Shown: in pieces, positions 1 to 11,250 of the stretch
How the letters are laid out: every line of letters starts with the position of its first letter
Numbering within the stretch: the first letter of the stretch is position 1
Source: Costus lasius
Lineage: Eukaryota; Streptophyta; Magnoliopsida; Zingiberales; Costaceae
Length of the DNA: 64,000 nt
Reading direction: 5' to 3'
Assembly: GCA_027563935.2 (NCBI GenBank)
Contig: CM050454.1
Location: forward strand, 74,916,596-74,980,595
Translations under genes and position numbers: made by a program
Notes under the pieces: model-generated
Seen by the model: the letters and a program-made list of their open reading frames with translations, nothing else
What the model was told of the DNA's origin: nothing
Databases searched by the model: none

Positions 1-1
1 T

Positions 2-562
2 GACCCATATTCCGCAACTTACAATCCAGGATGGAGGAACCACCCCAACCTGTCCTACAAGAATAATCAAGGGCAAGTTCCTCCTCAATATTCTCAGCAT
101 AATAACAGGCCACCACCTGGCTTCCAACCAAGACAATATGGGCAGCCTCCGAAGTCGAACTTCGAGTCTATGCTGGAAGTTGTTATGAAACAGCAGAAGA
201 GTACCGAAGACCTTGGTGACCAGATCAAGCAGCTGACATCTCGAGTGGAAGCTCTGGCTACTCATAATAAGATGTTGGAAAATCAGATTGCACAGCAAGC
301 TAGTACTGCTAGCAGGCCTACAGGGAGACTACCAGGACAGCCTGAGAAGAATCCCAGGGAGCACATCAACGCGGTCACTATAATGAGTGCCGAATACAAT
401 GAGACACCTGGAGAGCCTATCGAGGAATTTATTGATAAATCTGCAAGTATTGTTCTTGACCTTGAAGACTGTGAGGAGAAAGGGGAGAAAGAGAAATATG
501 TAGGTCCGCCTACATATGTCCCTCTGATTCCTTTTTCCCAGAGGTTATGTAGAACAGATTAG
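2..562 (+). pseudogene. Athila-like gypsy gag, C-terminal part (G1)
   Basis: The frame is open from base 2 to a TAG at 560-562, so the N-terminal half lies outside the window. It opens with a Pro/Gln/Asn-rich stretch (YNPGWRNHPNLSYKNNQG) that recurs in the G2 gag at 20506-20772. A heptad-like, probably coiled-coil stretch follows, then an acidic linker ending YVGPPTYVPLIPFSQRL, the usual lead-in to the gag C-terminus of Athila-group elements. The product would be a capsid/nucleocapsid structural protein. The frame breaks right after that motif, so this is a dead copy. The Athila assignment is from motif recognition, not a search. Confidence 0.8.
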
Positions 563-637
563 AGAAAACCCGATGGTGGTAAGTCTGAGACAAAGAAAGA
601 CCAGGTAAGTAAGAACACTAAAATAACAAAGGTAAAG

Positions 638-1046
638 GATCCTGAAGATATTTCAATTCCATGCCAAGTTGGTAAGTTTACTGTTGAAAATGCTCTGTGC
701 TATATAGGGGCTAGTATTAGCTTGATACCTGCATACTTGATTGAGGAGGTAGGTAGTGGAGAACTTAAACTTACTAAGACTTATATTCAATTTGTTAATG
801 GTTTTGATGAGCAACCAATTGGAGTATTAGAGAATGTAACAGTTAAAATTGATAAATTTTCTATCGTTACTGAGTTTATGGATGTTAACATGAAGGATAA
901 TGTTAAGTTCCCTGTCATTCTAGGAAGACCAATTTTAGCAAGCACGGGAGTTATAATTGACATGTTGCATGAGAACCTTACATTGAATTTAAATGATAGT
1001 AAGTTGATATTTGATTTTTCATCAGAAGCTAAAGGGATTAATTTTG
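638..1046 (+). pseudogene. Athila-like gypsy aspartic protease (G1), catalytic Asp lost
   Basis: Retropepsin-like domain of G1 in a different frame from the gag piece. It reads IPCQVG, then LCYIGAS where family members have LCD(L/I)GAS, and later the second conserved block VILGRPIL. The codon at 701-703 is TAT (Tyr) at the position of the single catalytic Asp; the homologous G2 protease at 19600-19878 keeps Asp. The enzyme would process the gag-pol polyprotein but cannot be active here. The coding sequence is cut at 1046 by solo LTR B1; the open frame that runs on to 1099 is LTR sequence. Confidence 0.8.
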
Positions 1047-3122
1047 TGTTGGTGTATATGCCCGAGGACCTAGTTTTGGTCCATCTTTGTACTACTTGAC
1101 TCTGATATTCATATATATATATCTTTCTGGCATTGTCGTTATCATTATTTGTCTACACCTGCGATTGTGTACTTACATGATAATGTCCCTGGAGACAGAT
1201 TGAATCTGTGCTCAAATGATTGTCCCTAGTCGATGTACCTGAGTGGATATGGGATAGCTCTGGTACTTGTGAGACTAGTATATGGGCTGGTTAAGCATGA
1301 GGTGCTAACGCAGACATATGGGTATATCAGTGGTGGATATACTGGACCGACCCACTGTGAGGCTATGACTTGGTGTCATGAGTTATCCTCACAAGTGATA
1401 GGAGATGCATTGATCCCTTGACTTGAGGTCATTGACCATTCTATATGGTTAGGGACTTGCTTTGATACAACCTAACACCTCGCCGTAGTTGGGAGGTAAT
1501 AACGGTTGTCATTGAGCATGTCACGACCCATATGAGAAGGTCAATGGACAGACATAGGATTTGCCCCTTCCTAAGGGAAGTATGATATCCATGGAGCTCC
1601 TCTATGGTTCTATGACTGAAAGTGTATGGCCATACCCAGGTGAGAACCTAATTTAGTCATAACCATGTGATTGGGTGAAAATAAGTGGTGACACACTTGT
1701 CCAATCGGATATCAGTTCGGCAAAGAGACTGTAATGCATCTATATCTTGTTGCAATGATGGGGATGTCGATGTAGATATCCATTCCGATGACTTGGGTAG
1801 CAGCGATGCACTGCTAGGTGCCACTCACTGCTTGTGGTGACATTTGGTCATCACTGCCAATGTCAGAGGGACCTACAGGGTCGCACACCTTGATACTCGA
1901 GTTCTCGTATTGATCGGGAAGCCTTATGATCGAGTTATTGGATAACTCGGATCTAATTGGGAGATTTCATCAGCGCCAATGGGCCTGATGAGATGGAAGA
2001 ATGTTATTGGAGCCAAACTTCATTTTTGGCAGGTTGACCCGTATTTGACCATGGTTGGTCACATTTGGATTAGGGTTGCATTGGATTGGATCCAAGTACT
2101 TAATCAACCCATGTAATGAAGTTTGGGCTAGCTCATTATCCAATGAGGCCCAATAACAAGTTCTCATGAAGTGAGGAAAGGCTAAAAGGGTATAATGGGG
2201 ACAAAACTTCTCCCTTAGGCGCCTATGGGCATAATGGGGAGAAGTGGCGCAATTTGCTTCATTAGGAAGCTTTAGGCGCCTTGCCCCTCTACCTTGGATG
2301 GTATGCTTGCTTCTATGGCAAGTCTTGGGGCTAATATGGCTTGGTAGACTTCTTTGGAAGGTCTCATGCGCATATGGATAATTAGGAGAGGTTTATGGTA
2401 AAGTCTTCGAGACTTTCCTTACCTCAAACCCTAATTACTCCCTCCCCTTTACCCTAGCCGCCTCCTCCTTTGAGAATTGCGCCCACACCCTATTATTGCT
2501 GCCCCCTCTTGCCTCTCTATATATACATGGGTATATGCGAGAGCAAAGGATTGATTTTGGCATGAGCAAGAATTAGAAGGGCAAAGAGGGAGGCTTTGGC
2601 GAAAGTCTTCTCTTCCTTCTTCATCCTAACCGCAAGTCTCTTCTATCCTTCTTCTCTTGGAGCAAGGAGGGATAGGACTTGATGTCTTCACCCTCTTGCC
2701 TCTTATCTTGGCGCATCTTCTCTAGGAGTTGGCGCAAGTAAGGATGAGGAGTTGAAGACATGGCGGCAACATCTCCATCTTTCTTCTTCATTGGTGCTTC
2801 TACCTTGGAAGTGGCGCAAGGGTTGAAGAAAGTGCACTAAGGCTTGGATCTTCTTCCTGAGGCTAGCACCGGGCGTGGAAGAAGAGGACTCGAGGGATCC
2901 GTGCGTGTGAGACTGCAGAGGGCGCACGCTTGGTCGCCTATCACGAGATCGACCTCATCTTGCTCTAAGGTATTTCCTAACTCATCGTGTCGACTCTCTT
3001 GCTTGCGATCTTCACTGGGTTTTTGGGACCGGCCTGTTTCGGGGATATTGCTTCCGCTGTGCAATGTATTTTTGTAATCTCTATCTCTGAAAATTGTAAA
3101 ATATCCCCGGGGTTTCCCAACA
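1047..3122 (+). mobile_element. Solo LTR B1 (copia family B, 2,076 bp)
   Basis: Begins TGTTGG and ends CCAACA, a 6-bp terminal inverted repeat. It is flanked by the perfect 5-bp duplication TTTTG at 1042-1046 and 3123-3127. It matches the LTRs of B2 (7590-11237, 16524-17581) along its length. No PBS or internal region follows, so it is the product of unequal recombination between two LTRs. It lies in the G1 protease/pol region. Several ORFs of 60-150 codons inside are not conserved between copies and are not counted as genes. Confidence 0.96.
2519..2526 (+). promoter_or_regulatory. Probable TATA box of family B LTR
   Basis: TATATATA in a pyrimidine-rich setting about 1.47 kb into the LTR. 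The B2 5' LTR has TATATATG at the corresponding place (9031-9038), in the same CTTGCC..TATATAT context. Position and conservation suggest the U3 promoter; the start site is not determined. Confidence 0.55.
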
Positions 3123-3127
3123 TTTTG

Positions 3128-3425
3128 TAGGTTCCGATCAATTGCTCGGAGTGAAGGAGAACAAATCTGATTTAGCAAACATTTTTGAAGTGGACATACG
3201 TCTCTCTGAAAATTGGGAAAAGCATAAAAGGGACGAGTTGAAAGAAGCCAGAACAAGGGCATTACCTCGAGCTTTAAAGTCATATATATATAATGATCTG
3301 GAAAGGCGTGAGGAACAACAATTGCCTATTATTCACTACGCCTCATATCCACCAGAAGAGTCATGAGCATTGCCTTAGTCGAGCTAAAGATCGTAAAATA
3401 GCGCTACCTTGGAGGCAACCCAGAG
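3128..3425 (+). pseudogene. G1 internal remnant downstream of solo LTR B1
   Basis: After the second TTTTG the G1 sequence resumes. An open frame of 74 codons (3142-3366) is Lys/Glu/Arg-rich and I do not recognise it. Its end runs into TCGAGCTAAAGATCGTAAAA and GGAGGCAACCCAG, wording I associate with the non-coding segment after integrase in Athila-group elements. Reverse transcriptase, RNase H and integrase are absent between protease and this point, so G1 carries a large internal deletion. Confidence 0.5.
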
Positions 3426-4194
3426 GCTCTGAATTTTCATTAACTTTAGTTTGTTTTTCTTTTAAGAGTGGATTTCTTTTCATTAGAGTTCATAGGTTTT
3501 ATCTCTTATTTTATATTTTGTACTTTGTTGGTGTTATCTGATGAACTTTTATATATGAAAATTCTTCTAAAGTCGATGTTTTATGTGCAGAAAGTTTATA
3601 GAAAATTTTCGGGATTTTTTTGATGAAAAGCTAAGTCAAAACGCGAACTTTACGGGTGAAGCCGTAATTATCGCGCAGCCATGATTGTGAACATGACTGA
3701 GTCTTACGGGACACTGTACGCTAAAGCGAGTTTACGGCCGAAGCCGTGATGACATTACGGACCATAAGTTCTTATGGTTTAAACTTAACTGGCGACTTAG
3801 GGTTTATGTCCACGCTCGTAATTCACAGATTTTTGATGATTCCTCTCACGAGTGGCGACGAAACCCTTCCCCCTAACTTCCTCTACTTACAGCAAGAGAT
3901 TTCCAGCCATCATCCACCGGATTTCGTGAGGAACAGCCGTCCATCCGCCGAGCCGCCAGAACACGTTTTTCGCCCGATTCGAGCCCGATTTCTGCATAGA
4001 TACATGAGTTTCTTTGACTCAGACTTGCGATTCATCAGCTGTACTTAGATTATAGCAATTTGACATCGATTTGGAGCCGTTAGATCAGAATTTTTTGTGG
4101 TGATTTTCACACGCAGTTTTTACAGCTGATTTCAAAATCACTATAGCATCATGTTTCTGTGAAGAAATTTACATATTTTAAATTGTAGCATCAC
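3426..4194 (+). other. Gypsy 3' untranslated / LTR region of G1, no gene
   Basis: AT-rich sequence with no convincing coding frame. It contains two imperfect copies of a palindrome with the core TTTACGG..GCCGTAA (3649-3668 and 3731-3749), which also occurs in G2 at 6216-6235 and 6383-6402. I take it as the end of the G1 internal region passing into its 3' LTR; the exact boundary is not resolved. Confidence 0.45.
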
Positions 4195-4300
4195 ACTCGT
4201 GTTCTCGTATTAATCGGGAAGCCTTATGATCGAGTTATTGGATAGCTCGGATCTATTTGGGAGATTTCATCTGTGCCAATGGGCTTGATGAGATGGAAGA
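4195..4300 (+). repeat. 106-bp stray fragment of a family B LTR
   Basis: Matches B LTR positions around 1900-2000 of B1 (GTTCTCGTATT.ATCGGGAAGC through GATGAGATGGAAGA) with few mismatches. It has no LTR ends and no target duplication, and sits inside gypsy LTR sequence. It looks like filler copied in during double-strand-break repair rather than an insertion. Confidence 0.8.
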
Positions 4301-4350
4301 GACAATTGATCGGCTCTTCCACGCAAAAGTGACAATTGATCGGCTCTTCC
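4301..4350 (+). repeat. Direct repeat, 20 bp twice, at the edge of the LTR fragment
   Basis: GACAATTGATCGGCTCTTCC occurs at 4301-4320 and again at 4331-4350, separated by 10 bp. The first copy abuts the stray B-LTR fragment. The second lies where the G1/G2 LTR alignment resumes, consistent with template switching during repair. Confidence 0.8.
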
Positions 4351-5058
4351 TCACCTCCTGATCGAGAAGAAGGTTGTTTTACTGTTCTTTTTGTGATTTC
4401 TTAACGATTTTTATGAGTTTTCACTTGTTCATCATAAACATCATGTATTTCCCTAACAATATGAGTGCGTAGACACTTATTCAGGATTATTGGGTGTTGC
4501 CCACTGACTTTCATGTTTACCCTCTTTTATATGAATTTATTATCATGATTTGATTGAAATTGCATGTATCCCGTAATTTACCTTAGCCAAGTAATTTTAC
4601 GTCTTAGGCGTTGCGAGAAGGACCGATAGGCGAATCCAATCACGAGAGTAGGATGGATTCGACTAAAGGATTTACCAGCTTTTCATAGAACTTAATGGGT
4701 TTAGTTAGGTTAACTGTGACGAGAGTAGGGAGTTAATCTAACTAAATACCGTATTATGCTTCGAGAAGAGATAATATGTACCATAGGAAAAGTTCCTTTT
4801 ATGATAGATAAATTCTGTGGAATTAGTTAATTTTTACACTACTCATGTTTGTTAGTGTGGTGAACCCATGAAATCCCGATCCTTTAGAATTTGAACCTCT
4901 TAACGCTGCTTTCAAGTTTGTTCGTGCTTAGAAGTTTTGAACAACCACTAGTTAGTCCACCTAGATTCAAACAAGTCAATAAGTCAGTACTTAACTACGT
5001 AATCCTCGTTGGGAATGATAATCTTTTTATTACTTCGATAAATCCGAGCACTTGCTGA
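4321..5058 (+). repeat. Gypsy LTR arm, + orientation (inverted-repeat partner of 5199-6000)
   Basis: Imperfect inverted repeat of 5199-6000. Matching stations include CTTTTCATAGAACTTAATG against its complement near 5558-5580, the AGGAAAAGTTCCTTT segment, and the terminal GATAAATCCG.GCACTTGC. I read it as the 3' part of the G1 LTR facing the LTR of G2. Divergence is high, so the two elements are old. Confidence 0.7.
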
Positions 5059-5070
5059 TACCTATCAAAT

Positions 5071-5191
5071 GCTTGCCTCAAAGGCAAAGCTTGGGGCAAA
5101 TATGGATGAATGGACTTGTATAGTAAGTCCTTGGAGCATATAAAAGAGGGGAAGAGGTTTATGGTATAGTCTTGGAGACTTTCCTTACCTC
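5071..5191 (+). repeat. 121-bp copia LTR fragment at the symmetry centre
   Basis: GCTTGCCTC..GGCAAAGCTTGGGGC through GGTTTATGGTATAGTCTTGGAGACTTTCCTTACCTC matches in pieces the middle of B and C LTRs (B1 about 2305-2430, C1 about 22445-22570). No LTR ends are present. It separates the two inverted gypsy LTR arms. Confidence 0.7.
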
Positions 5192-5198
5192 TAATACG

Positions 5199-6000
5199 TC
5201 CGCAAGTGCACGGATTTATCGATGTAATAAAGAAAGATATCGTTCCCAATGAGGATTAGGAAGTACTAACTGTTCAACTCGTTTGAATCTAGGCAAATTC
5301 CAGTAGTGGTTTGTATTGAACTCTAAGTTCGAACAATGTAAAGACAACATTTAAAAGGGTTCAAGTTTTTAGAAAAATTAGGATTTCTAGGTTTCACTAC
5401 ACTAACTAATATGAATCATATAAAGATGACTCTATCAATAGAAAATATCTATCATGAAAGGAACTTTTCCTAATGTACGTACTACCTCCTCCTAGAGCGT
5501 AATACGGTACTTAATTATGCTAACTCCCTACTCTCGTGATAGTTAACGTAACTAAGGCCATTAAGTTCTATGAAAAGCTGGTTAAATCCTTCAGACGAAT
5601 CTAATCTACTCCTGTGATTGGATTTGAAGGTTCGATTAAAATAGATCGGACGTTGCGATTCACCTCTCGGTACTTCTCGCAATGTCTATTACGCAATTAT
5701 GTGTGGCCAAGGTAAATTATGAATAAAATACAATTTTAATCAAAACATGATAGTACAATCATATAAAAGAGTATGAATGAATATTAATTCATAAAAGTCA
5801 GCGGGCTAAACCCTTAATCCCGAAATAAAAGTCTACTCGCTCATGTTCTTGAAGAAAAACATGTTTATGTGATGAATAAGTAAGAATTTTCGAAAGATCA
5901 TAGAAAAATCACTAAGATAAGAATTAAATGTGCTTCCCCTGGATCTGATGGTCAAGAAGAGCAAATCAGACTCATCTTTTGCGTGAAATCTCTCGGGAAT
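5199..6000 (-). repeat. Gypsy LTR arm of G2, - orientation
   Basis: Inverse of 4321-5058. On the minus strand it follows the G2 3' internal region, as expected for a 3' LTR. The + strand begins GCAAGTGCACGGATTTATCG, the complement of the end of the G1 arm. Terminal dinucleotides and target duplication are not resolved because of the adjacent copia fragment. Confidence 0.65.
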
Positions 6001-6215
6001 CTACTTGAAAATCAACTTTCGCCCCTATTCGCCGCTACCGATGGTGTTTGTCTGAAAAGCTCTCTGAAGCTTTGAGAAATCCTTTTTAATATACCTGAAC
6101 TAGTTCGAAACCCTTAATGGAACTTTTATGCAAAGTTTGGTTCAAATCCCATTCGAATCGGGAAAGAATCGAGTGAAAAACTCGTCAAGCAGCAATTTTT
6201 ACAGCCCGTGATGAG

Positions 6216-6402
6216 TTTACGGCCAAGGCCGTAAAAGCTTCTGTGTGTACATGCCTTTGTTCCCATAAAGTTTCACGGGCCATAATGGATTTACAACTTC
6301 ATCCATGAAAGTTTCTGTGCGTTTCCATACTTAGCCATTTTTTCGCCTTTCGCTCAATGCCAAAATTACAATTGACTCCATAATTACGGCCACGGCCGTA
6401 AA
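6216..6402. repeat. Two 20-bp near-perfect palindromes
   Basis: 6216-6235 reads TTTACGGCCAAGGCCGTAAA, a 9-bp perfect stem around AA. 6383-6402 reads ATTACGGCC, then AC, then GGCCGTAAAT. Weaker relatives at 3649-3668 and 3731-3749 lie in G1. Confidence 0.85.
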
Positions 6403-7206
6403 TGTTGAAATCTTCACTACTTTCGCTCCAAATTTGACATATAAGCTCGTAATCTCCTCGAGAAACATGCTGTGGCTTCAAAACTCGCAACATCCGTCAT
6501 TTTTTTTGTCTTTTTACCTACATTTTCAATAAAATCAAGAAAAGTGAAGATTCTGTGCCAAGTGAAGTAAAAATATAAAAATTAGCATAAAATCATGCAA
6601 TTAAGCCTAAAAATATTATAAAATATAGGAAAAAATGTGGTGTAAATATAATGCATCAAAATACCTTAGACTTGAAATTTTGTTTGTCCTCAAGCAATGC
6701 ATAGTTATGAATTAAGAATGCAAAGATAAGGAACACTTAATTGTTCTACTGTTAATAAAGTTCTTAGTCTACATTTCAGGCAAGCAACTTTTCAGAACTT
6801 AATTAATTTAAGAGAGATCAAAATAAAACCAAACCATTAAGAATTTACAATCCAAGAAAGATAAAATTCATAAGTCACGTTATAATGTTCAATGAACAAA
6901 TATCAAGCATCAAATACTTTCAAGTCTAATAAATATCCTTTAATCAACAGATAGAGAATCATTTCAAGTCACTTAGTGAAACTATAAATAAGAGATTTTT
7001 AATGTAATTTGGTCTTCAAACTGTTATGTGCCATAACATCATTTAAAGTATACTGCATAATAGTATAATTTAACTCATGGTCTCAATCTAAAAGTCACCA
7101 GAGTTGTCCACTTAGCCTACAACTTTCACTTTTTCTCTTTTTTTTTAGACTTCAACTTATGTCTTAGGTACCACTGTCAATTTTTCGCAGTGCCAAGTAG
7201 AGGAGT

Positions 7207-7209
<3 letters not shown>

Positions 7210-7272
<63 letters not shown>
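7210..7272. repeat. (TA)n microsatellite, about 31 units
   Basis: Uninterrupted TA dinucleotide run within the G2 non-coding region. Its true length may differ because such tracts are prone to slippage and sequencing error. Confidence 0.95.
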
Positions 7273-7277
<5 letters not shown>

Positions 7278-9030
7278 CCGGCCCATGGTAACTCATGACC
7301 TCAGATTATGCAACCAGAGGAGTTGGAGCAAGTCTCAGTTGAACATACATGTCACAAAATTTCTATTCATAGAAACTTTCTATTAGCCAAAGAAAGATAA
7401 ATTAAACTTAAAGTATAAAATCACTATGCACATGTCGGTTGAACATATAACACTCCATATATAAATTTTATCAATACCAGAATCGAACTTACTCAACAAT
7501 TTAAGTTCACATGAAATCTCAAAAATTTCCTAAGTCATCAAATTGAAATGCCCAAAAAGCTTTCTAAGTGCAAAATTGAGGATAAAAACTGTTGGTGTAT
7601 ATGCCCTAGGACCTAGTTTTGGTCAACTTATGTACTACTTCACATTGATATTTATATATCATTCTGGCATTGTCGTTATCATTGTTTGTCTACACCTGCG
7701 ATTGTGTACTTACATGATAATGTCCCTGGAGACAGATTGGATCTGTGCTCAAATAATTGTCCCCAGTCGATGTACCTGAGTGGATATGGGACAGCTCTGG
7801 TACTTGAGAGACTGGTATGTGGGCTGGTTAGGCACGTGGTGCTAACGCAGACACATGGGTATATCATTGGAGGATATACTGGATAGACCCGCTATGAGGC
7901 TATGACTTGGTATCATGAGTTATCCTCATAAGTGACAGGAGATGCATTGATCCCTTGACTTGAGGTCATTGATCATTCTATATGGTTAGGGACTTGCTTT
8001 GATACAACCTAACACCTTGCCGTAGCTGGGAGGTCATAACGGTTGTTATTGAGCATGTCACGACCCATATGAGAAGATCAATGGACAGACATAGGATTTG
8101 CCCCTTCCCTAGGGAAGTATGATATCCATGGAGCTCCTTTATGGTTCTATGACTGAGAGTGTATGGCCATACCCAGGTGAGAACCTGTTTTAGTCATAGC
8201 CATGTGATTGGATGAAAACAAGTGGTGACACACTTGTCCAATCGGATATCAGTTCGGCAAAGAGACTGTAATGCATCTGTACCTAGTTGCTATGATGGGG
8301 ATGTCGATGTTGATATCCATTCCAATGACCTGGGTAGCAGCGATGCACTGCTAGGTGCCACTCACTGCTTGTGATGACCTCTAGTCAGCACTGCCAGCAT
8401 CAGAGGAACCTACAGGGTTGCACACCTTGATACTTGAGTTCTCGTATTGATCGGGAAGCCTTATGATCGAGTTATTGGATAACTCGGATCTAATTGGGAG
8501 ATTTCATCAGCGCCAATGGGCCTGATGAGATGGAAGAATATTATTGGAGCCAAACTTCATTTTTGGCAGGTTGACCCGTATTTGACCATGGTTGGTCACA
8601 TTTGGATTAGGGTTGCATTGGATTGGATCCAAGTGCTTAATCAACCCATGTAATGAAGTTTGGGCTAGCTCATTATCCAATGAGGCCCAATAACAAGTTG
8701 TCATGAAGAGATGAGAGGCTAAAAGGGTATAATGGGGACAAACATGAACCATTAAGCGCCTAGGGGCATAATGGGGTCATGTTGGCGCCTTTGCTTCATT
8801 ATGGAAGTAAAGGGCGCCTCCCCTCTCTTCCTTGGATGGAATGCATGCCTCTATGGCATTGCTTGGGGTGCAAGGCGAGACCTTGGCGCACAAGGAAAGG
8901 CGTGGGGCACAAAAGGAATGGTTGAATGAGAATTATGAAAATGTCTTGGAGACTTTCCTTGTCTCAAACCTCCTCATCCTAGCCCTACACTTGTCATGAT
9001 CCTAGCCCTTACCCTAACCGCCTCTTGCCC

Positions 9031-9038
9031 TATATATG
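9031..9038 (+). promoter_or_regulatory. Probable TATA box, B2 5' LTR
   Basis: TATATATG, at the position equivalent to 2519-2526 in B1. The U3 promoter is inferred from conservation only. Confidence 0.5.
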
Positions 9039-9410
9039 TGACCCTAGCCGCCCCCTCTTACAAGTGTTCTTCCTTGGAGGCGTGAACACATCAAGAGGGA
9101 GAGAATAAGGGGCATTGGCGCAACCATCTTCTTCCATCAAATCCTAGCCGCAAGCTTCTTCCCTTCTTCCTCCTTTGGCGCAAGAGAAGTAAAGGCTTGG
9201 CAGCATTCTCCCTTCTCCTCTCTTCTTCATCAATTGGCGCTTCTACCTTGGAGGTGGCGCAAGCATTCAAGAAGAGAACTAAGGCTTGGATCTTCTTCCC
9301 GAGGCTAGCACCGGGCGTGGAAGAAGAGAACTCAAGAGATCCGTGTGTGTGAGACTGCAGAGGGCGCACACTTGGGCGCCTGCATCGGCATCGATCTACA
9401 TTGCTCTTAA

Positions 9411-11084
9411 TGTTAGGGTATGCCCTTAAGGCTAATGTTTGAGGCCTTGGGATTGTAACAGTATCATGTATAAACTCTTATGTTTATAAAGGCAATGGTT
9501 GTTATTCAGGTTGTTACATTGTCTGCTGCAATGAGCGTACTTCTGAATAATGTCTCTATGATGTTCAGCTAGGCTGACATGCAGTAAAGTCCTTAGTCGA
9601 GATATCTTGGTGAACATGAGACAGCCCTGATATGATTGAGACTAATATGTATTCTAATCTTATAGGATGCTTCGAGCATGGAATAAGATGTAGACTCATG
9701 GGTACATTGGATGTACTGGACAGACCCTACTAGGTTATTCAATTGCTTGTCACAATGTGAATAATCCTTGATTGCAACAAGTGGCACATGTCCTCTGACT
9801 TGAGATCACTTGTGTTTCTAAATGATGATTGTCATTGTTTTGAGGTAGTTCAATATCATTTGAAACATAATGGTTATAGACTATCTTGGATGGTGAGCTT
9901 GAGTCATGTTAGGTCACTAGTGATAGATATAGGATTGCCGTCTCCTTCATTGGAGTGTGATGTTCTAAAGGGGCCCCCTGGATGAGATGATTGAGAAAGT
10001 GTATGGCCATACCCAGATGACTATGTTCATCTGATCTAATCATGCTCATCATATTGGAGTTACAAGCTTGGCAGGCTTGTCCAATAAAGAACATCCAGTG
10101 GCAAAGGAATCATGTATGCCTAGTGAGTTGATTCACACTTGTGCTGTTGTTTGGGTGTAGTCTTGGAAGACTCTTTCCTTTATATCGGGAGACAGTGATG
10201 TGTTGCTAGATACCCCTCTCTGACCGTGATAACGTAAGTTATCGTTACCGACATTTAAAGGAAACCCTTAGGGTCGCACAATTTGATGATATGGCTTACT
10301 TAAGTCAGATCGTGTGGACTGAATTGTTTTGGGTTCAGTTTAAAGGGAATTAATCTCTGATTGTGAGTGAGATCTGGTCTGATCATGTTTGATTGATTAG
10401 AGCTTGAGATCGGTAAGCTTCGATCGAGAGATTGGATGCTAGATCAGTGAGATCAGAAGCATCAAGAGATCAACGGTTAGATCTGGAGCCTTAGGGTTTA
10501 ATTGAGATCTAGACTGGATTGCTTGGGTTAATTGGTCTTGGACCAAACTGAAATGAACCAGCTCATCAAGTGAGCGTGTGGTTCAAATGGAGAGGAGTTT
10601 GCGATTGGGGTAAACCCATGATCGCATGTGAGGGAGTGGATTTCTATTTTTAGAAAGCATGATCACTTACGTGACCACGCCTCATGTTGCTCGCCTCTTC
10701 ACGCCTTTGTCGCCTCTTGTGATTTCGAGAGTTTTTGCATTCTCGTGTAAAAAGAGTGGACGACAAGAGGAGAAAGTTTTTTTCGCCAAGCAAGGAGATC
10801 ATCTTCCTTTTTCATACGACAAGAACCTCTTGGAACCTTGCTAGCACAAGGAGCACCAAGGGAGTAGGCGGCTTCTTCATCTTGTGTGCGCATCCTCTGG
10901 AGGAGACCCCTGTCGATCTCTTCTTCCTCGACATCATACAAACAATGGCCATGGTATGATCATTGTTGTTCTAAGTTGATCATTTAATACATGCTATGCG
11001 ATCCTAGGAAACCCTAGATTCCGCCCATGCAAATTCATATCTGCGCATGTCTTAGGGTTTCGCCCCCCCTTGTGGGGACTTTCA
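9411..11084 (+). mobile_element. Solo LTR A6 (copia family A, 1,674 bp)
   Basis: Begins TGTTAGGGTATGCCC (one change from the family start) and ends CTTTCA. Perfect target duplication CTTAA at 9406-9410 and 11085-11089. No internal region. It lies in the 5' LTR of B2, so family A was active after B2 inserted. Confidence 0.96.
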
Positions 11085-11238
11085 CTTAAGGTATTTCCTA
11101 ACTCATCGTGTCGACTCCCTTGCTTGCGATCTTCACTGGATTTTTGGGACCGGCCTGTTTCGGGGACATTCTTCCGCTGCGAAAAATGTATGTCTATAAC
11201 TCTGAAAATTGTAAAATGTCCCCCGGGTTTCCCAACAG

Positions 11239-11250
11239 TGGTATCAAAGC
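11239..11250 (+). other. Primer-binding site of B2
   Basis: TGGTATCAAAGC one base after the LTR end. It is one mismatch from the initiator tRNA-Met complement TGGTATCAGAGC seen in A2, A3, A4 and C1. Confidence 0.9.

Larger units (their letters stand above)
6001..7589 (-). other. G2 3' LTR / post-integrase non-coding region
   Basis: Read on the minus strand this AT-rich tract contains GCATTGCTTGAGGACAAACA (complement near 6690-6710), a hallmark I associate with the segment between integrase and 3' LTR in Athila-group elements. No coding frame is convincing. It holds the two best palindromes of the TTTACGGCC..GGCCGTAAA type and a (TA)n tract. It ends at 7589, where B2 is inserted. Confidence 0.6.
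7590..11237 (+). repeat. 5' LTR of B2, interrupted by solo LTR A6
   Basis: Starts TGTTGG, ends CCCAACA, followed by PBS. The LTR parts are 7590-9410 and 11090-11237 (about 1.97 kb after removing A6 and one target copy). It aligns with B1 throughout. Contains the palindrome GTATGGCCATAC at 8161-8172 and a TATA-like box at 9031-9038. Confidence 0.94.

Noticed and set aside
2837..3283. 148-codon minus-strand ORF
   Set aside because: It spans the LTR B1 boundary and runs into gypsy sequence, and has no counterpart in B2; a chance frame.
3142..3366. Possible host gene (Lys/Glu-rich 74-codon frame)
   Set aside because: It starts beside a solo LTR insertion and leads into gypsy post-integrase-type sequence. 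No homology recognised; more likely gypsy debris.
4321..6000. DNA transposon or MITE with long inverted repeats
   Set aside because: The arms continue into gypsy internal regions and have no shared terminal motif or target duplication.
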